In this document: positions 42,057 to 51,348 of the stretch, one piece after another
Numbering within the stretch: the stretch's first letter is position 1
Layout: each line of letters opens with the position of its first letter
Assembly: GCA_045653425.1 (NCBI GenBank)
Contig: JAZOLU010000010.1
Span: 9,337 to 73,336, forward strand
From: RGIG3009 sp045653425
GTDB taxonomy: Bacteria > Bacillota > Clostridia > Oscillospirales > Acutalibacteraceae
Reading direction: 5' to 3'
DNA length: 64,000 nt
Notes under the pieces: generated by a model
Database searches by the model: none
What the model was told of the DNA's origin: nothing
The model's input: only the letters and a program-made list of their open reading frames with translations
Position numbers and translations under genes: made by a program

Positions 42057-43406
42057 TTAACCTACACTGATAGTTTCTTCGGCATACCGCCGCAAGTCTT
42101 TCTTTTTCTTTTGCACAAACAGCACGGCAAACGTCATCGTTCCCAGCCGTCCGCAATACATTAACAAAATTATTACCACCTGCGAGAAAACACTTAAATC
42201 ACGGGTTATACCGGTAGAAATACCCACCGTGTTAATGGCGGAAAAGCACTCGTATATAACATTGGTTAACCCCAGTTCCGGTTGTACGGCACTTACTAAA
42301 AAGATACCGATAAACACCATTCCCAGTTGCATAACCGCCACGCAAATGGCGTGAACCACAACCTCCGAGGATAACCGCCTGCGGAAGAGATTAAACCCGG
42401 AACGATTGAGCAAGTTGCTGGCGCAACAAATGATGAGTACTGCCAGCGTGGTGGTTTTGATGCCGCCCGCCGTAGAACCGGGAGAACCGCCTACCAGCAT
42501 CAATATGGTAGTGAGCATTCCCGAAGCGGGATGCATTTGGTTAACATCCACCGAATTGAACCCCGCCGTGCGCGGCGTGACCGAGGCAAAAAACGCATTG
42601 AGCACTTGCTGCCCCAGCGGCAAATCGGCACCGGTGAAGTTGCGTTCCAAAAACACAAAGAGTGCTGTGGAAAGGACGGTAATAGCCGCGGTTACCGTTA
42701 ACACCAGTTTGGAGTGGAGTCGGTAGCGGCGAAAATGCCATTTGTGGCGCACCACGTCATCCCACACCAAAAAACCAATACCGCCAATGAGAATGAGTGC
42801 CGCCACCGTGATAATCAGCACACTGTCATCGGCAAACGTTGTGAGCGAGGAATACGCTCCTTGGTCGCCAAACAAATCAAATCCCGCATTGCAAAATGCC
42901 GAGATGGACAAAAATACCGACCGACCAATACCGCCGACCCAACCAAACCGCGGTACCAAGCGGGTAGCAAAAATAACCGCGCCTATGCTTTCAACAACGG
43001 CGGTGCCCACCAATATTTTACGAGTTAGTCTCATCATACCGCCCATATCCGGCGTGTTAAAACTTTCTTTCAAAAAAGTGCGCTCACGCAAGGAGATTTG
43101 CCGATGCAGTGCCATAGAAAAGGTGGCCATCAACGTCATAACACCCAACCCGCCAATTTGAATGAGCGTGATAATCACAATGCGCCCGAACAGGGACCAA
43201 TGCAGGTAGGTATCCGCCACAATTAACCCGGTTACACACGTAGCAGAGGTGGAAGTGAACAAGCACGACAAAAACGGTGTTGCCGTGCCGTTTTGCGACG
43301 AGATAGGCAACATCAGCAATACCGAACCCATTAAAATAACGCAACCGAACCCCAGTGCCACCAAAGGCGGATAGCCGAGTTGCAATCGCCGTTTACCCAT
43401 ACGCAT
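42057..43406 (-). CDS. ktrB: Potassium-translocating subunit KtrB/TrkH
   Basis: A 449-aa protein with four repeats of the M1-P-M2 type; the selectivity-loop stretches are TSTSATCVTGLIV, SISAFCNAGFDLF, SVTPRTAGFNSVD and AINTVGISTGIT. The central glycine of each filter is visible except for the usual variation. Together with KtrA it forms a sodium-dependent potassium uptake system. The start at 43406 or the ATG at 43400. Confidence 0.94.
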   Translation of the reverse strand: MRMGKRRLQLGYPPLVALGFGCVILMGSVLLMLPISSQNGTATPFLSCLFTSTSATCVTGLIVADTYLHWSLFGRIVIITLIQIGGLGVMTLMATFSMALHRQISLRERTFLKESFNTPDMGGMMRLTRKILVGTAVVESIGAVIFATRLVPRFGWVGGIGRSVFLSISAFCNAGFDLFGDQGAYSSLTTFADDSVLIITVAALILIGGIGFLVWDDVVRHKWHFRRYRLHSKLVLTVTAAITVLSTALFVFLERNFTGADLPLGQQVLNAFFASVTPRTAGFNSVDVNQMHPASGMLTTILMLVGGSPGSTAGGIKTTTLAVLIICCASNLLNRSGFNLFRRRLSSEVVVHAICVAVMQLGMVFIGIFLVSAVQPELGLTNVIYECFSAINTVGISTGITRDLSVFSQVVIILLMYCGRLGTMTFAVLFVQKKKKDLRRYAEETISVG

Positions 43407-43470
43407 CCTCCCCCTTTTTCATTTGATTAGATGATATGTATTTTCTCCCGAGGCAATGACTGTTGAACAA

Positions 43471-43500
43471 AAAACCCGAAAGTGTTAACTTTCGGGTTTT
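43471..43500 (-). terminator. Terminator of tRNA Met-Glu-Val cluster
   Basis: AAAACCCGAAAGT pairs with ACTTTCGGGTTTT with A/T runs on both sides, just beyond tRNA-Val on the minus strand. Confidence 0.85.
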
Positions 43501-43502
43501 TA

Positions 43503-43579
43503 TGGTGGGCGTAAACGGACTCGAACCGCTGACCTCCTGCGTGTGAAGCAGGCGCTCTAACCAGCTGAGCTATACGCCC
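43503..43579 (-). tRNA. tRNA-Val (CAC)
   Basis: A 77-nt cloverleaf. Acceptor GGGCGTA pairs with TACGCCC, stem CCTGC/GCAGG around loop TTCACAC gives anticodon CAC, CCA encoded. Third in the cluster. Confidence 0.95.
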
Positions 43580-43616
43580 GTATTCAGCCACCGCTGTTGC
43601 AGCAGCCAAATAATGA

Positions 43617-43691
43617 TGGTGACCCGAACGGGAATCGAACCCGTGTTACCGCCGTGAAAGGGCGGTGTCTTAACCGCTTGACCATCGGGCC
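43617..43691 (-). tRNA. tRNA-Glu (TTC)
   Basis: A 75-nt cloverleaf. Stem CCGCC/GGCGG around loop CTTTCAC gives TTC; T-arm GGGTTCGATTCCC; CCA encoded. Confidence 0.96.
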
Positions 43692-43694
43692 GGA

Positions 43695-43771
43695 TGGTGG
43701 CTGTAATTGGATTTGAACCAATGACACTGCGGGTATGAACCGCATGCTCTAGCCAACTGAGCTATACAGCC
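43695..43771 (-). tRNA. tRNA-Met (CAT), elongator type
   Basis: A 77-nt cloverleaf. Loop TTCATAC gives CAT. The anticodon stem TGCGG/CCGCA lacks the three G-C pairs of initiators, so elongator Met is likely. A lysidine-modified Ile tRNA cannot be fully excluded. Confidence 0.9.
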
Positions 43772-43799
43772 GTATGCGCTCCTTGTGGGAACGCAGATT

Positions 43800-43829
43800 A
43801 TTATATAGTATAACCCTGTGGTTTGTCAA
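43800..43829 (-). promoter_or_regulatory. Promoter of the tRNA cluster
   Basis: Minus strand TTGACA (top 43824-43829), 18-bp spacer, TATAAT (top 43800-43805). Confidence 0.85.
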
Positions 43830-43863
43830 GCCTGTTTTTGTAATTTGCCAAAAAACTTTTGGA

Positions 43864-44676
43864 TTATACTTCATCCACCGCCGGCATAACCACGGTGATG
43901 CAATGAACCGGACAATTTTCGGCACATACACCGCACCCAACGCACTTGGCAGGGTCAATACGCGCCAAATTGTTTTCCACCGTTACCGCCCCATAATTGC
44001 AAACTTTGGCACACTTGCCGCAACCGATGCAACCCACTTTACATGCGGCACGAGTAGCGGCACCCTTATCGTTATTGGAGCACCGAACTACGCCGCGCAC
44101 CGTGCCACCGTACATAGAAATAATGTGACGCGGGCAGGCATCGGCACACTTGGTGCATCCTCTACACAACAACGGGTCAATACGCGCCAGCCCATTTTCC
44201 ACGGTGATGGCGCCGTACTCGCACACGGCCACACAATCGCCGTAACCCAAGCAACCGTAATTGCACAACCAGTTGCCGCCATAAAACTGCATTGCCGCTC
44301 GGCACGAAGGAATGCCGTGGTAGTCCAGCTTGCGGGCGGTAAAATCTTCGCAACCGCCACAGTTGACCATTGCCGTTTTGCGTTCTACCTCGCCGGAAAC
44401 GCCCAACAAATCCCCCGTAGCATCGGCCACCGCCTTGCCGCCCGGTGAGCACAAACCCACTTTGGCTTCGCCTTTTGCCATAGCATTGGCATATCCTTCA
44501 CAGCCCGAGTAGCCGCACGCGCCGCAATTGGCACCGGGTAGCAGTTCCAGCAATGCCTCCGCTTTTTTATCTTTGGGCACTGCCATAAGCACCGAGGCAA
44601 TTGCCAAAATCAACCCCGCTACCAGTCCCAAACCGGCAAGCAACAATACCGCTAACAGAATGGAATTCACCGACAA
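43864..44676 (-). CDS. rnfB: Rnf electron-transport complex subunit B
   Basis: A 270-aa iron-sulfur protein. One N-terminal helix is followed by the CxxC-x4-C cluster in GANCGACGYSGCEGYA, then several [4Fe-4S] motifs: CLGYGDCVAVC, CRGCTKCADACP, CIGCGKCAKVC and CVGCGVCAENCP. It is the ferredoxin-facing entry of Rnf, which couples ferredoxin oxidation and NAD reduction to Na+ or H+ export. Last gene of rnfCDGEAB. Confidence 0.96.
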   Translation of the reverse strand: MSVNSILLAVLLLAGLGLVAGLILAIASVLMAVPKDKKAEALLELLPGANCGACGYSGCEGYANAMAKGEAKVGLCSPGGKAVADATGDLLGVSGEVERKTAMVNCGGCEDFTARKLDYHGIPSCRAAMQFYGGNWLCNYGCLGYGDCVAVCEYGAITVENGLARIDPLLCRGCTKCADACPRHIISMYGGTVRGVVRCSNNDKGAATRAACKVGCIGCGKCAKVCNYGAVTVENNLARIDPAKCVGCGVCAENCPVHCITVVMPAVDEV

Positions 44677-44687
44677 CGCCTCCCCTC

Positions 44688-45269
44688 TTACAGTCCGAAC
44701 AAGCCCTGGAATCCCAAAAAGGACACCGAAACAATGGATGCCGCCACCAGCGTAATGGGCATTCCTCTTAAGCTTTCGGGAATTTCCGCGCTTTCCAACC
44801 GTTCACGCACACCGGCAAACATCACCATAGCCAGCAAAAATCCCAGCCCGGCACCAAGCGCATTAACAATGGATTCCACAAAAGTATACCCGCTGTCAAT
44901 GTTCAAAATGGTAACACCCAGCACCGCGCAGTTGGTGGTAATCAGCGGCAAATAAATACCCAACGACTGATACAACGGCGGGATATAGCGCCGCAATACA
45001 ATTTCTACCAACTGTACCAAAGCCGCAATGATAAGAATAAAAACAATGGTTTGCAAGTATTCCAACTCAAACGGCACCAGCAAATACGTGTAAATAGGCC
45101 ACGTAGCAGCCGAGGCCATTACCATAACAAAAATTACGGCTGCCGACATACCCACGGCGGAATTGAGTTTTTTGGACACGCCCAAAAACGGGCAAATACC
45201 CAAAAACTGTGAAAGAACAAAGTTGTTTACCAATAAGCTGCCAATGAGAATTGCAAACAGATTATTCAT
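44688..45269 (-). CDS. rnfA: Rnf complex subunit A
   Basis: A 193-aa protein with six helices; NNFVLSQFLGICPFLGVSKKL and LGIYLPLITTNCAVLGV hold the cysteines that bind the membrane [2Fe-2S] cluster with RnfE. The ATG at 45269 overlaps rnfE by 8 bp. Confidence 0.95.
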   Translation of the reverse strand: MNNLFAILIGSLLVNNFVLSQFLGICPFLGVSKKLNSAVGMSAAVIFVMVMASAATWPIYTYLLVPFELEYLQTIVFILIIAALVQLVEIVLRRYIPPLYQSLGIYLPLITTNCAVLGVTILNIDSGYTFVESIVNALGAGLGFLLAMVMFAGVRERLESAEIPESLRGMPITLVAASIVSVSFLGFQGLFGL

Positions 45270-45954
45270 CCGTTTTCGCCCCCTCTCCGTGGCACGCACC
45301 CGCCATGGGGCACGCCGCGCACGCCGTGACATTGGACAGTTCGCGGCGGGTTTCATTTTGTTCCAATTTCATTGTTATGCGGTTTACCAACCAAATCAGC
45401 ATACCAAACACAAAGAACCCGCCTGCCGGCAACACAAAAATGGTAATGGGCGGGAACATGCCGCTTTCCGGCCAACCAAACACCGTGCCGTTGCCCAAAA
45501 ATTCGCGAATGGAACCCATAACCACCAAAGCGGCGGTAAAACCGGCACCCATACCCAGCCCGTCCAGCGCAGACAAACCCACACTGTTTTTGCCGGCAAA
45601 CGCCTCGGCACGGCCAAGAATAATGCAGTTTACCACAATGAGCGGCAAATAAATGCCCAGCGATTTGTCAATTGCCGGCAAGTACGCTTTAACCAGCATT
45701 TGCACAATGGTGGTAAATCCGGCAATAATCACAATATAGGCGGGCAAACGCACTTTATCGGGAATAACCTTGCGCAACATAGAAATAACAATATTGGAGC
45801 ATACCAACACAAACGTGGCAGCCGCGCCCATTCCCAGACCGTTAGCCGCCGCCGTGGTGACAGCCAACGTGGGGCAAGTGCCCAACAACAAACGGAAGGT
45901 AGGGTTTTCTCGCAGCAACCCCTTGGAAAATGCGTTCCAATACCGATTACTCAT
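45262..45954 (-). CDS. rnfE: Rnf complex subunit E
   Basis: A 230-aa protein with six helices; LGTCPTLAVTT and LGIYLPLIVVNCIILGRAEAF are the RnfE counterparts of the RnfA cysteine loops. The C-terminus has an extra cysteine-containing cytoplasmic tail (VTAACAACPMAGACHGEG). It overlaps rnfG by 8 bp. Confidence 0.95.
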   Translation of the reverse strand: MSNRYWNAFSKGLLRENPTFRLLLGTCPTLAVTTAAANGLGMGAAATFVLVCSNIVISMLRKVIPDKVRLPAYIVIIAGFTTIVQMLVKAYLPAIDKSLGIYLPLIVVNCIILGRAEAFAGKNSVGLSALDGLGMGAGFTAALVVMGSIREFLGNGTVFGWPESGMFPPITIFVLPAGGFFVFGMLIWLVNRITMKLEQNETRRELSNVTACAACPMAGACHGEGAKTDE

Positions 45955-46501
45955 TGGTCACCCCTCCTTGTATTTGCTGATACCAATCAATGGCTTGGTT
46001 AACCGCCTTGCGGACACCGTTGGAGGTTTTGGTGGCTTGCGAAACCGCCTCTACCCCGTTTTCGCCGAACTTGATTTCCTGCGCGGGTTTGCCGGCCAAA
46101 CGCTCCAAAAATCCGTCCTTAACAATCTTATCCACATATCCGGCCGTTTCATTATCTTCGGTTATTTTCACACCGGCAATCGTCCCATCGGCACGAATTG
46201 CGGTCAAAACGGTTAAACCGGAACTCTTACCGGAAACCGCAGCGGTAAACACATATCCCACCGTTTTTCCGTCGCTCAGTGCTTCATAATACACAATCGC
46301 CTTATCGCCGTCGGTCAAGATTTTCTTGTCAAATTGCTCTGCGTCAATCACTTGCAGGCGCGCGGCGTTTTCCGTTTTGTCAATTTCTGCTTGAATGCGG
46401 TCCTTTGTCAACGCATTGGTTCCGGCCAGTGCCGCCGTAATCGCGCCGGCAATGAGCATCAGTGCCAGTGCCGATACTAAAATTTCACGAATGGATTTCA
46501 T
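45947..46501 (-). CDS. rnfG: Rnf complex subunit G
   Basis: A 184-aa protein with one N-terminal helix and an FMN-binding domain. The covalent FMN threonine is expected in VSQATKTSNGV (a variant of SGAT). Overlaps rnfD by 1 bp and rnfE by 8 bp. Confidence 0.94.
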   Translation of the reverse strand: MKSIREILVSALALMLIAGAITAALAGTNALTKDRIQAEIDKTENAARLQVIDAEQFDKKILTDGDKAIVYYEALSDGKTVGYVFTAAVSGKSSGLTVLTAIRADGTIAGVKITEDNETAGYVDKIVKDGFLERLAGKPAQEIKFGENGVEAVSQATKTSNGVRKAVNQAIDWYQQIQGGVTNE

Positions 46502-47448
46502 TACCGCACCGCCTTTCTCTTTTCGCCAAACGGACGCGGACGCGTCACGCGCTCAATCAGCGGTGTTAAAATATTCATAATAACAATCGCAAACGACACG
46601 CCGTCCGGCAGCGAACCATACAACCGAATTAACACCGTCAACGCGCCGCAACCAATGGCATACACCAATTTACCGGTACGGTTAATGGGGCAAGTAGCGT
46701 AATCCGTTGCCATAAATATGGCACCCAGCATTAACCCGCCCGAAAGAATGTGTACCGGCGCATTGGCACTGAGTAACCACGTAAGCACAAACACTGTGCC
46801 CACATACACCAACGGAATCATCGGACTGATAACGCGGCGAATCACCAAATATACACCGCCGAGCAACAAAGCCACCACGCAAGTTTCGCCCAACGAACCG
46901 CCGCGCAAGCCAAACAACAAATCCAACAACGACTGTTCTGCCTCGGGGTGGTTCACCATTTCTGCCAGCGGTGTTGCGTAGGTTGCCGCATCCACCTTAT
47001 CCGCCAGTGGCAACGGCACCGTCCAGTTGTTCATTTCATCCGGAAAACTGCCCATCAACACAATACGGCCCACCAAAGCGGGGTTCACAAAATTCTGCCC
47101 CAAACCGCCAAACATCTGCTTAGCCATAACAATGGCCACCACACTGCCAAACGCCGCCTGCCACAGCGGAATGGTGGACGGTAAATTGAAAGCCAGCAAC
47201 AAGCCGGTTACAATGGCCGAAAAATCACCTACGGTTTGCGGGCGTTTCATCACCCGTCGGCTAAGATATTCTGCCGCCAGTGCCGATGCCACACACACCA
47301 ATTCCACCGCCAGTGCGCGGAACCCAAACAGATACACCGAAGCAATTAAGGCAGGAACCAGCGCAATAATAACGTCACGCATAACATCCCGCGTGTTCAT
47401 ACCGCAATGTACGTGCGGCGAAGCAGAAACCAACAATGTCTGTTGCAT
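46501..47448 (-). CDS. rnfD: Rnf complex subunit D
   Basis: A 315-aa membrane protein with about nine helices, starting QQTLLVSASPHVHCGMNTRDVM. ATYATPLAEM resembles the FMN-carrying SGAT-type motif of RnfD; NFVNPALVGRIVLM and MIPLVYVGTVF are also typical. Flavin attachment would need ApbE, not encoded in this window. Confidence 0.94.
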   Translation of the reverse strand: MQQTLLVSASPHVHCGMNTRDVMRDVIIALVPALIASVYLFGFRALAVELVCVASALAAEYLSRRVMKRPQTVGDFSAIVTGLLLAFNLPSTIPLWQAAFGSVVAIVMAKQMFGGLGQNFVNPALVGRIVLMGSFPDEMNNWTVPLPLADKVDAATYATPLAEMVNHPEAEQSLLDLLFGLRGGSLGETCVVALLLGGVYLVIRRVISPMIPLVYVGTVFVLTWLLSANAPVHILSGGLMLGAIFMATDYATCPINRTGKLVYAIGCGALTVLIRLYGSLPDGVSFAIVIMNILTPLIERVTRPRPFGEKRKAVR

Positions 47449-47451
47449 ACG

Positions 47452-48792
47452 TCAACCGTCCTTTCTCGGCTGGTCGGCGGCACGAAGCACGTCCTTAGCC
47501 ATACGAATGGTTTGCTGAATGGGGCGATGCGCCGGACAAGAGAAGGTACAGCACCCACATTCCATACACGTCATTGTGCGCAAACGGCGCAGTTCGTTCA
47601 AATCTTTCGCCATATACGCTTTGGTAATGGAGGTGGGTAACAAAGTCATGGGGCAGGCATCTACACAACGGCCGCACCGAATACACGTACTGGCGGGAAT
47701 TTCCTGCACATCCTCCTCCGCAAACGCCAAAATGGCGTTGTTTTGTTTGAGCAAGGGCAATTCGTCGTTCATCAGTGCCAAGCCCATCATTGGGCCGCCG
47801 CTAATGAGTTTGCGCACCGGTTTTTTAAGCCCGACGTACGCCAAAATATCACGAATGGGCGTGCCGATGGCTACGCGCAAATTCATAGGATGTTCCACTG
47901 CCGAACCCGCCACGGTAACGCGCTTACGAATCAGCGGTGTTCCCGTTTTGAAATAACGACGCAACTTGGCAACCGAGGTAACGTTCATCACAATGCACCC
48001 AACATCCGCCGGCAACCCGCCGGTGGGAACAATACGGCCGGTACATTCGGCTATTAACACCTTTTCGGCACCCTGCGGGTAACGGGTACGCAACGCCTTA
48101 ACCGTAATGGAACGGCGGGGGTCATTAATGGTAGCCGCCATATGCGACAACACGGCAATAGCCGCCGGTTTGTTGCTTTCAATGCCGATAACGGCATTGG
48201 ACGCCCCCAAATACTCCATAACCGTGCGCAATCCGGAAATAATGTCCCACGAATTTTCCATACATTCACGGTAGTCCGAGGTGATGTATGGCTCACATTC
48301 CGCGGCATTCACAATAATGGTATCAATCGCATTACGGTTTTTGGGGTTCAGTTTAACGTGCAACGGGAAACCCGCACCGCCGAGACCCACAATACCGGAA
48401 GCACGCACGGCGGCAATAAATTCTTCAAACGTGCCCACTTGCGGCGGTTGCATACTGCTGTGCGGACGACGTTCACCGTCCGATGCAATTACCAACGCCT
48501 CCGCCTTGCGGCCACCGGGCAATAACAACTCTTTGGTACCGGTCACCGTTCCGGAAACACTGCTGTGTATGGGAGCAGAAATTGGCGCATCGCTATCGCC
48601 CACCACTTGACCGACCTCTACCGTGTCCCCAACCTTTACGGTAGGTTTGCACGGTGCACCGATGTGTTGTGCCATAGAAAGCACAATGGTGTCCGGAATG
48701 GGCATGGTAACACTTTCAATATCGGCCGTGTACTTAGACTGCGCCGGATGCACGCCACCGTGCGGCTTCCATAGCCGAGTAAACTGAGACAT
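47452..48792 (-). CDS. rnfC: Rnf complex subunit C (NADH-binding)
   Basis: A 446-aa cytosolic subunit. GLGGAGFPLHVKL with INAAECEPYITSDY-type residues (VNAAECEPY) is the NADH/FMN site, and two [4Fe-4S] motifs are CIRCGRCVDACP and CMECGCCTFSCP. It starts after AGGAGAGGTG. Confidence 0.96.
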   Translation of the reverse strand: MSQFTRLWKPHGGVHPAQSKYTADIESVTMPIPDTIVLSMAQHIGAPCKPTVKVGDTVEVGQVVGDSDAPISAPIHSSVSGTVTGTKELLLPGGRKAEALVIASDGERRPHSSMQPPQVGTFEEFIAAVRASGIVGLGGAGFPLHVKLNPKNRNAIDTIIVNAAECEPYITSDYRECMENSWDIISGLRTVMEYLGASNAVIGIESNKPAAIAVLSHMAATINDPRRSITVKALRTRYPQGAEKVLIAECTGRIVPTGGLPADVGCIVMNVTSVAKLRRYFKTGTPLIRKRVTVAGSAVEHPMNLRVAIGTPIRDILAYVGLKKPVRKLISGGPMMGLALMNDELPLLKQNNAILAFAEEDVQEIPASTCIRCGRCVDACPMTLLPTSITKAYMAKDLNELRRLRTMTCMECGCCTFSCPAHRPIQQTIRMAKDVLRAADQPRKDG

Positions 48793-48823
48793 AGTATCAC
48801 ACCTCTCCTAAGGATTCGAATTA

Positions 48824-49321
48824 TCAAGAAAACTGTCGAATATGCGGGTAGAGTATATTCAAAACCGCACCGGTAACCACACCCGTCGGAATGGAAACCA
48901 ACAACAAAATGGGCGTATAATACCACATAGCCGAACCCAACATAGCCACTGCACCGAGCAGTTGCCCAATGTTGTGTGCGGCGGCACCAATCACGCCCAC
49001 ACCAATGAAACTGAACCATCGTTTCCCAAAGCGGTAAGCGGCCCACATAGCCAACAATGCCAACGCACCGCCGAGCGTACTCATCAAGCACGCCACAGGG
49101 CCACGTACCAACAAAGCAAATACGGATTTTGCCGCCGTAATGCCCGCCGCACAGGAAAAAGAAAGTTGCGCCAATGCCGCCATAACCACCACATTGGCCA
49201 AACCAAACCGCGCACCTGGTACCGGTAGAGGCGGTAACAACCCCTCTAAAAACGAAAGGGCCAATGCCAGTGCCGCCAGCAAAGCGGTAATCGTCAAGCG
49301 TTGAATCGGTGTGTTTTTCAT
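48824..49321 (-). CDS. Gx transporter/heptaprenyl diphosphate synthase component I-family protein
   Basis: A 165-aa membrane protein with about five helices. SFLEGLLPPLPVPGARFGLANVV is the signature of the HepI/Gx family (PF07456), related to ECF substrate-binding components. It precedes rnfC and overlaps the NusG_II gene by 4 bp, a frequent arrangement upstream of rnf or apbE genes. The true substrate is not known. Confidence 0.85.
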   Translation of the reverse strand: MKNTPIQRLTITALLAALALALSFLEGLLPPLPVPGARFGLANVVVMAALAQLSFSCAAGITAAKSVFALLVRGPVACLMSTLGGALALLAMWAAYRFGKRWFSFIGVGVIGAAAHNIGQLLGAVAMLGSAMWYYTPILLLVSIPTGVVTGAVLNILYPHIRQFS

Positions 49322-49692
49322 ACGGTCACCCCGTCCACTTCGCCATTGCAGCCAACCACCTGCACATACACCCCCGCCGGCACGCAAGCGGCAACTTGTC
49401 CGTTTTTAGACAACCAGCCGCTACGCACGCAAGTGTGGTCCGGACACGTGCTTTCGCTCACGCACACACGGCCATCTGCAATGGTTACGGCAAGCACAAT
49501 GCCGTCATTTCCTTCCACGGTTACCTCCCGCGATTCGGTCATTGAAAAAAAGGCGGAGGAACCGTTGGGATACCGAATGGCAACCCGAGCCGCCGGTGTG
49601 TGCTGAAACCAAAACCCCATACCACACAGCAGTGCCGCCAAACCAACGACACTTGCCGCCATAACATCGCCGCGCCGTAATCTCGGTTTCAT
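49318..49692 (-). CDS. NusG domain II-containing protein
   Basis: A 124-aa membrane-anchored protein: one helix (about residues 9-30), then an extracytoplasmic NusG_II domain with CPDHTCVRSGWLSKNGQVAACVPAGVYVQV. The two cysteines in C-x4-C spacing are typical. First gene of the rnf operon. Start fixed by GAGGGAAACGT before the ATG at 49692. Role unknown; association with Rnf and flavinylation genes is common. Confidence 0.88.
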   Translation of the reverse strand: MKPRLRRGDVMAASVVGLAALLCGMGFWFQHTPAARVAIRYPNGSSAFFSMTESREVTVEGNDGIVLAVTIADGRVCVSESTCPDHTCVRSGWLSKNGQVAACVPAGVYVQVVGCNGEVDGVTV

Positions 49693-49737
49693 ACGTTTCC
49701 CTCGTCCCATTATATCGCACAATTTTTCAACATTTTC

Positions 49738-49766
49738 ATTATAATATATTCTCTTTTTATTTGCAA
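49738..49766 (-). promoter_or_regulatory. Promoter of the rnf operon
   Basis: Minus strand TTGCAA (top 49761-49766), 17-bp spacer, TATAAT (top 49738-49743). Confidence 0.85.
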
Positions 49767-49776
49767 CAGGAAACTA

Positions 49777-50679
49777 TTAGAGAAACAACGAAATCATTAA
49801 CATCTCCCGCGCCTTGGTGTACAAATTTTCAAAGTCAGTTAGTGGCAACGGGTTTGTCCCCCGCCCTAACTCAATGGTAAATGCCGGACGTGCATAGTAC
49901 TCAATAAACCAGTCCTTAAACCCGCCGTGCGATGCCAATCCGCGGGGATGCGCCACCGCGTAGCCGGACGAAATCGCCATGGCCCGCGCCATGAGTTCCG
50001 CCTCCGGCGGCGTGCGTTCCCCATATTGCCAATAAATTTCCTCACCCTGACTGTGCAACGCTACCGCGTGCTGGAACGTCATTCGTTCACACAACGCCGT
50101 CAGCGCACGCGTTTCCGGTTCACTCTCCGGCGCGGGGCCGCCCCATTGGCGTGCCGAAAATCCAACAATTCCGTTTTGTCGTTCTGCTTCTTGCAATTTT
50201 TCCCAACCTGCGTTAAAATTATGGTTGATGTCCACACCATTGGCGTTGGCTTGCCAACGTCCCGCTTGCTCACCGCCGGCGGCACGCACCGCACGGGCGC
50301 GGTTGCCTGCCGTATCGGCTCCGTGCAGGGTAATCTCCACACCGTCGGGGTTCACCAACGGCACAAACACCACTTGTCTGCCGGATAACGCACGCCGCAC
50401 GTCCCATCCGGATAAATCGCTGTCCCGTCCCAGTGCTTCACACAGTTCTTCGCACAAGCGCAAGCACACCAAAGAGGTCAGCCATTCCTGAGCGTGAAAT
50501 GCCGCCGCCATTAACACGCGGTGTCGTCCGTTTCCCAATGTTAATCCCCACAAACGGCGCCCACACACGCTGCTCCCTATCGGTGCAGCACACAAAAACC
50601 GATAGCGCGCCGTTAACGCTTGCACCAAACCGCATACCGCACCGTAATCCATCGGTTGTGTTGTTGTTAACTGCGGCAT
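49777..50679 (-). CDS. M14-family zinc carboxypeptidase
   Basis: A 300-aa peptidase without a signal peptide. Zinc ligands are in AAFHAQEWLTS (HxxE) and AVALHSQGEE; substrate arginine near GVDINHNFNAGW; the catalytic glutamate is in FTIELGRGTNP. This pattern fits gamma-D-glutamyl-diamino-acid endopeptidases that act on cell-wall peptides. Cytoplasmic location suggests muropeptide recycling or a sporulation role. Confidence 0.87.
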   Translation of the reverse strand: MPQLTTTQPMDYGAVCGLVQALTARYRFLCAAPIGSSVCGRRLWGLTLGNGRHRVLMAAAFHAQEWLTSLVCLRLCEELCEALGRDSDLSGWDVRRALSGRQVVFVPLVNPDGVEITLHGADTAGNRARAVRAAGGEQAGRWQANANGVDINHNFNAGWEKLQEAERQNGIVGFSARQWGGPAPESEPETRALTALCERMTFQHAVALHSQGEEIYWQYGERTPPEAELMARAMAISSGYAVAHPRGLASHGGFKDWFIEYYARPAFTIELGRGTNPLPLTDFENLYTKAREMLMISLFL

Positions 50680-50727
50680 TATCCACTCCCCCTCTAACGT
50701 CATTTTTATGTTTAAGGAGAACGCACT

Positions 50728-51267
50728 ATGAATTTACAAGAAAAAACACTTACCAGCACCTACCGCTTTCGGGGACACATTATCAACGTGCGCACCGACA
50801 CGGCTCTGCTGCCTAACGGTGCCACCGCCGGACGCGAAGTAGTAGAACATCCAGGCGGCGTTTGCGTTGCGGCACTAACCGGGGAAAACGAATTGCTGTT
50901 TGTGCGGCAATTTCGTTATCCATACGGCGAGGTATTGCTGGAACTTCCCGCCGGTAAACGTGACCGCAACGACGAAGACCCGCTGGAATGCGGAAAACGG
51001 GAATTGTTAGAGGAAACGGGTGCTACCGCCGCCGTGTACCAATCACTGGGCTCTGTGTACCCCACCCCCGGTTTTTGCAACGAGGTAATTTATTTGTTTT
51101 TAGCGCGCGACATCACCTTTGGCGCGTCGCAACCCGACGACGATGAATTTTTGGAAGTGGAACGCATCCCCCTGAACAAAGCGGTGGAGATGGTGTTAAA
51201 CGGCGAAATCCGCGATGCTAAAACCCAAATTGCCGTATTAAAAACGGCACAACTTGTTCAAGCATAA
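50728..51267 (+). CDS. NUDIX hydrolase, ADP-ribose pyrophosphatase
   Basis: A 179-aa protein; the NUDIX box reads ELPAGKRDRNDEDPLECGKR then ELLEETGA, and TPGFCNEVIYLFLARD follows as in ADP-ribose pyrophosphatases. It splits ADP-ribose to AMP and ribose-5-phosphate. Confidence 0.9.
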   Translation: MNLQEKTLTSTYRFRGHIINVRTDTALLPNGATAGREVVEHPGGVCVAALTGENELLFVRQFRYPYGEVLLELPAGKRDRNDEDPLECGKRELLEETGATAAVYQSLGSVYPTPGFCNEVIYLFLARDITFGASQPDDDEFLEVERIPLNKAVEMVLNGEIRDAKTQIAVLKTAQLVQA

Positions 51268-51308
51268 ACACAGACGCCCGCTCGGTGAGCGGGCGTCTGT
51301 GTTCTTTG
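51268..51308 (+). terminator. Terminator of NUDIX gene
   Basis: ACACAGACGCCCGCTC pairs with GAGCGGGCGTCTGTGT, followed by TCTTTG. Confidence 0.8.
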
Positions 51309-51348
51309 CTATTGTATCTCCACATACAGTATCACGGAGGGGTTGCGT

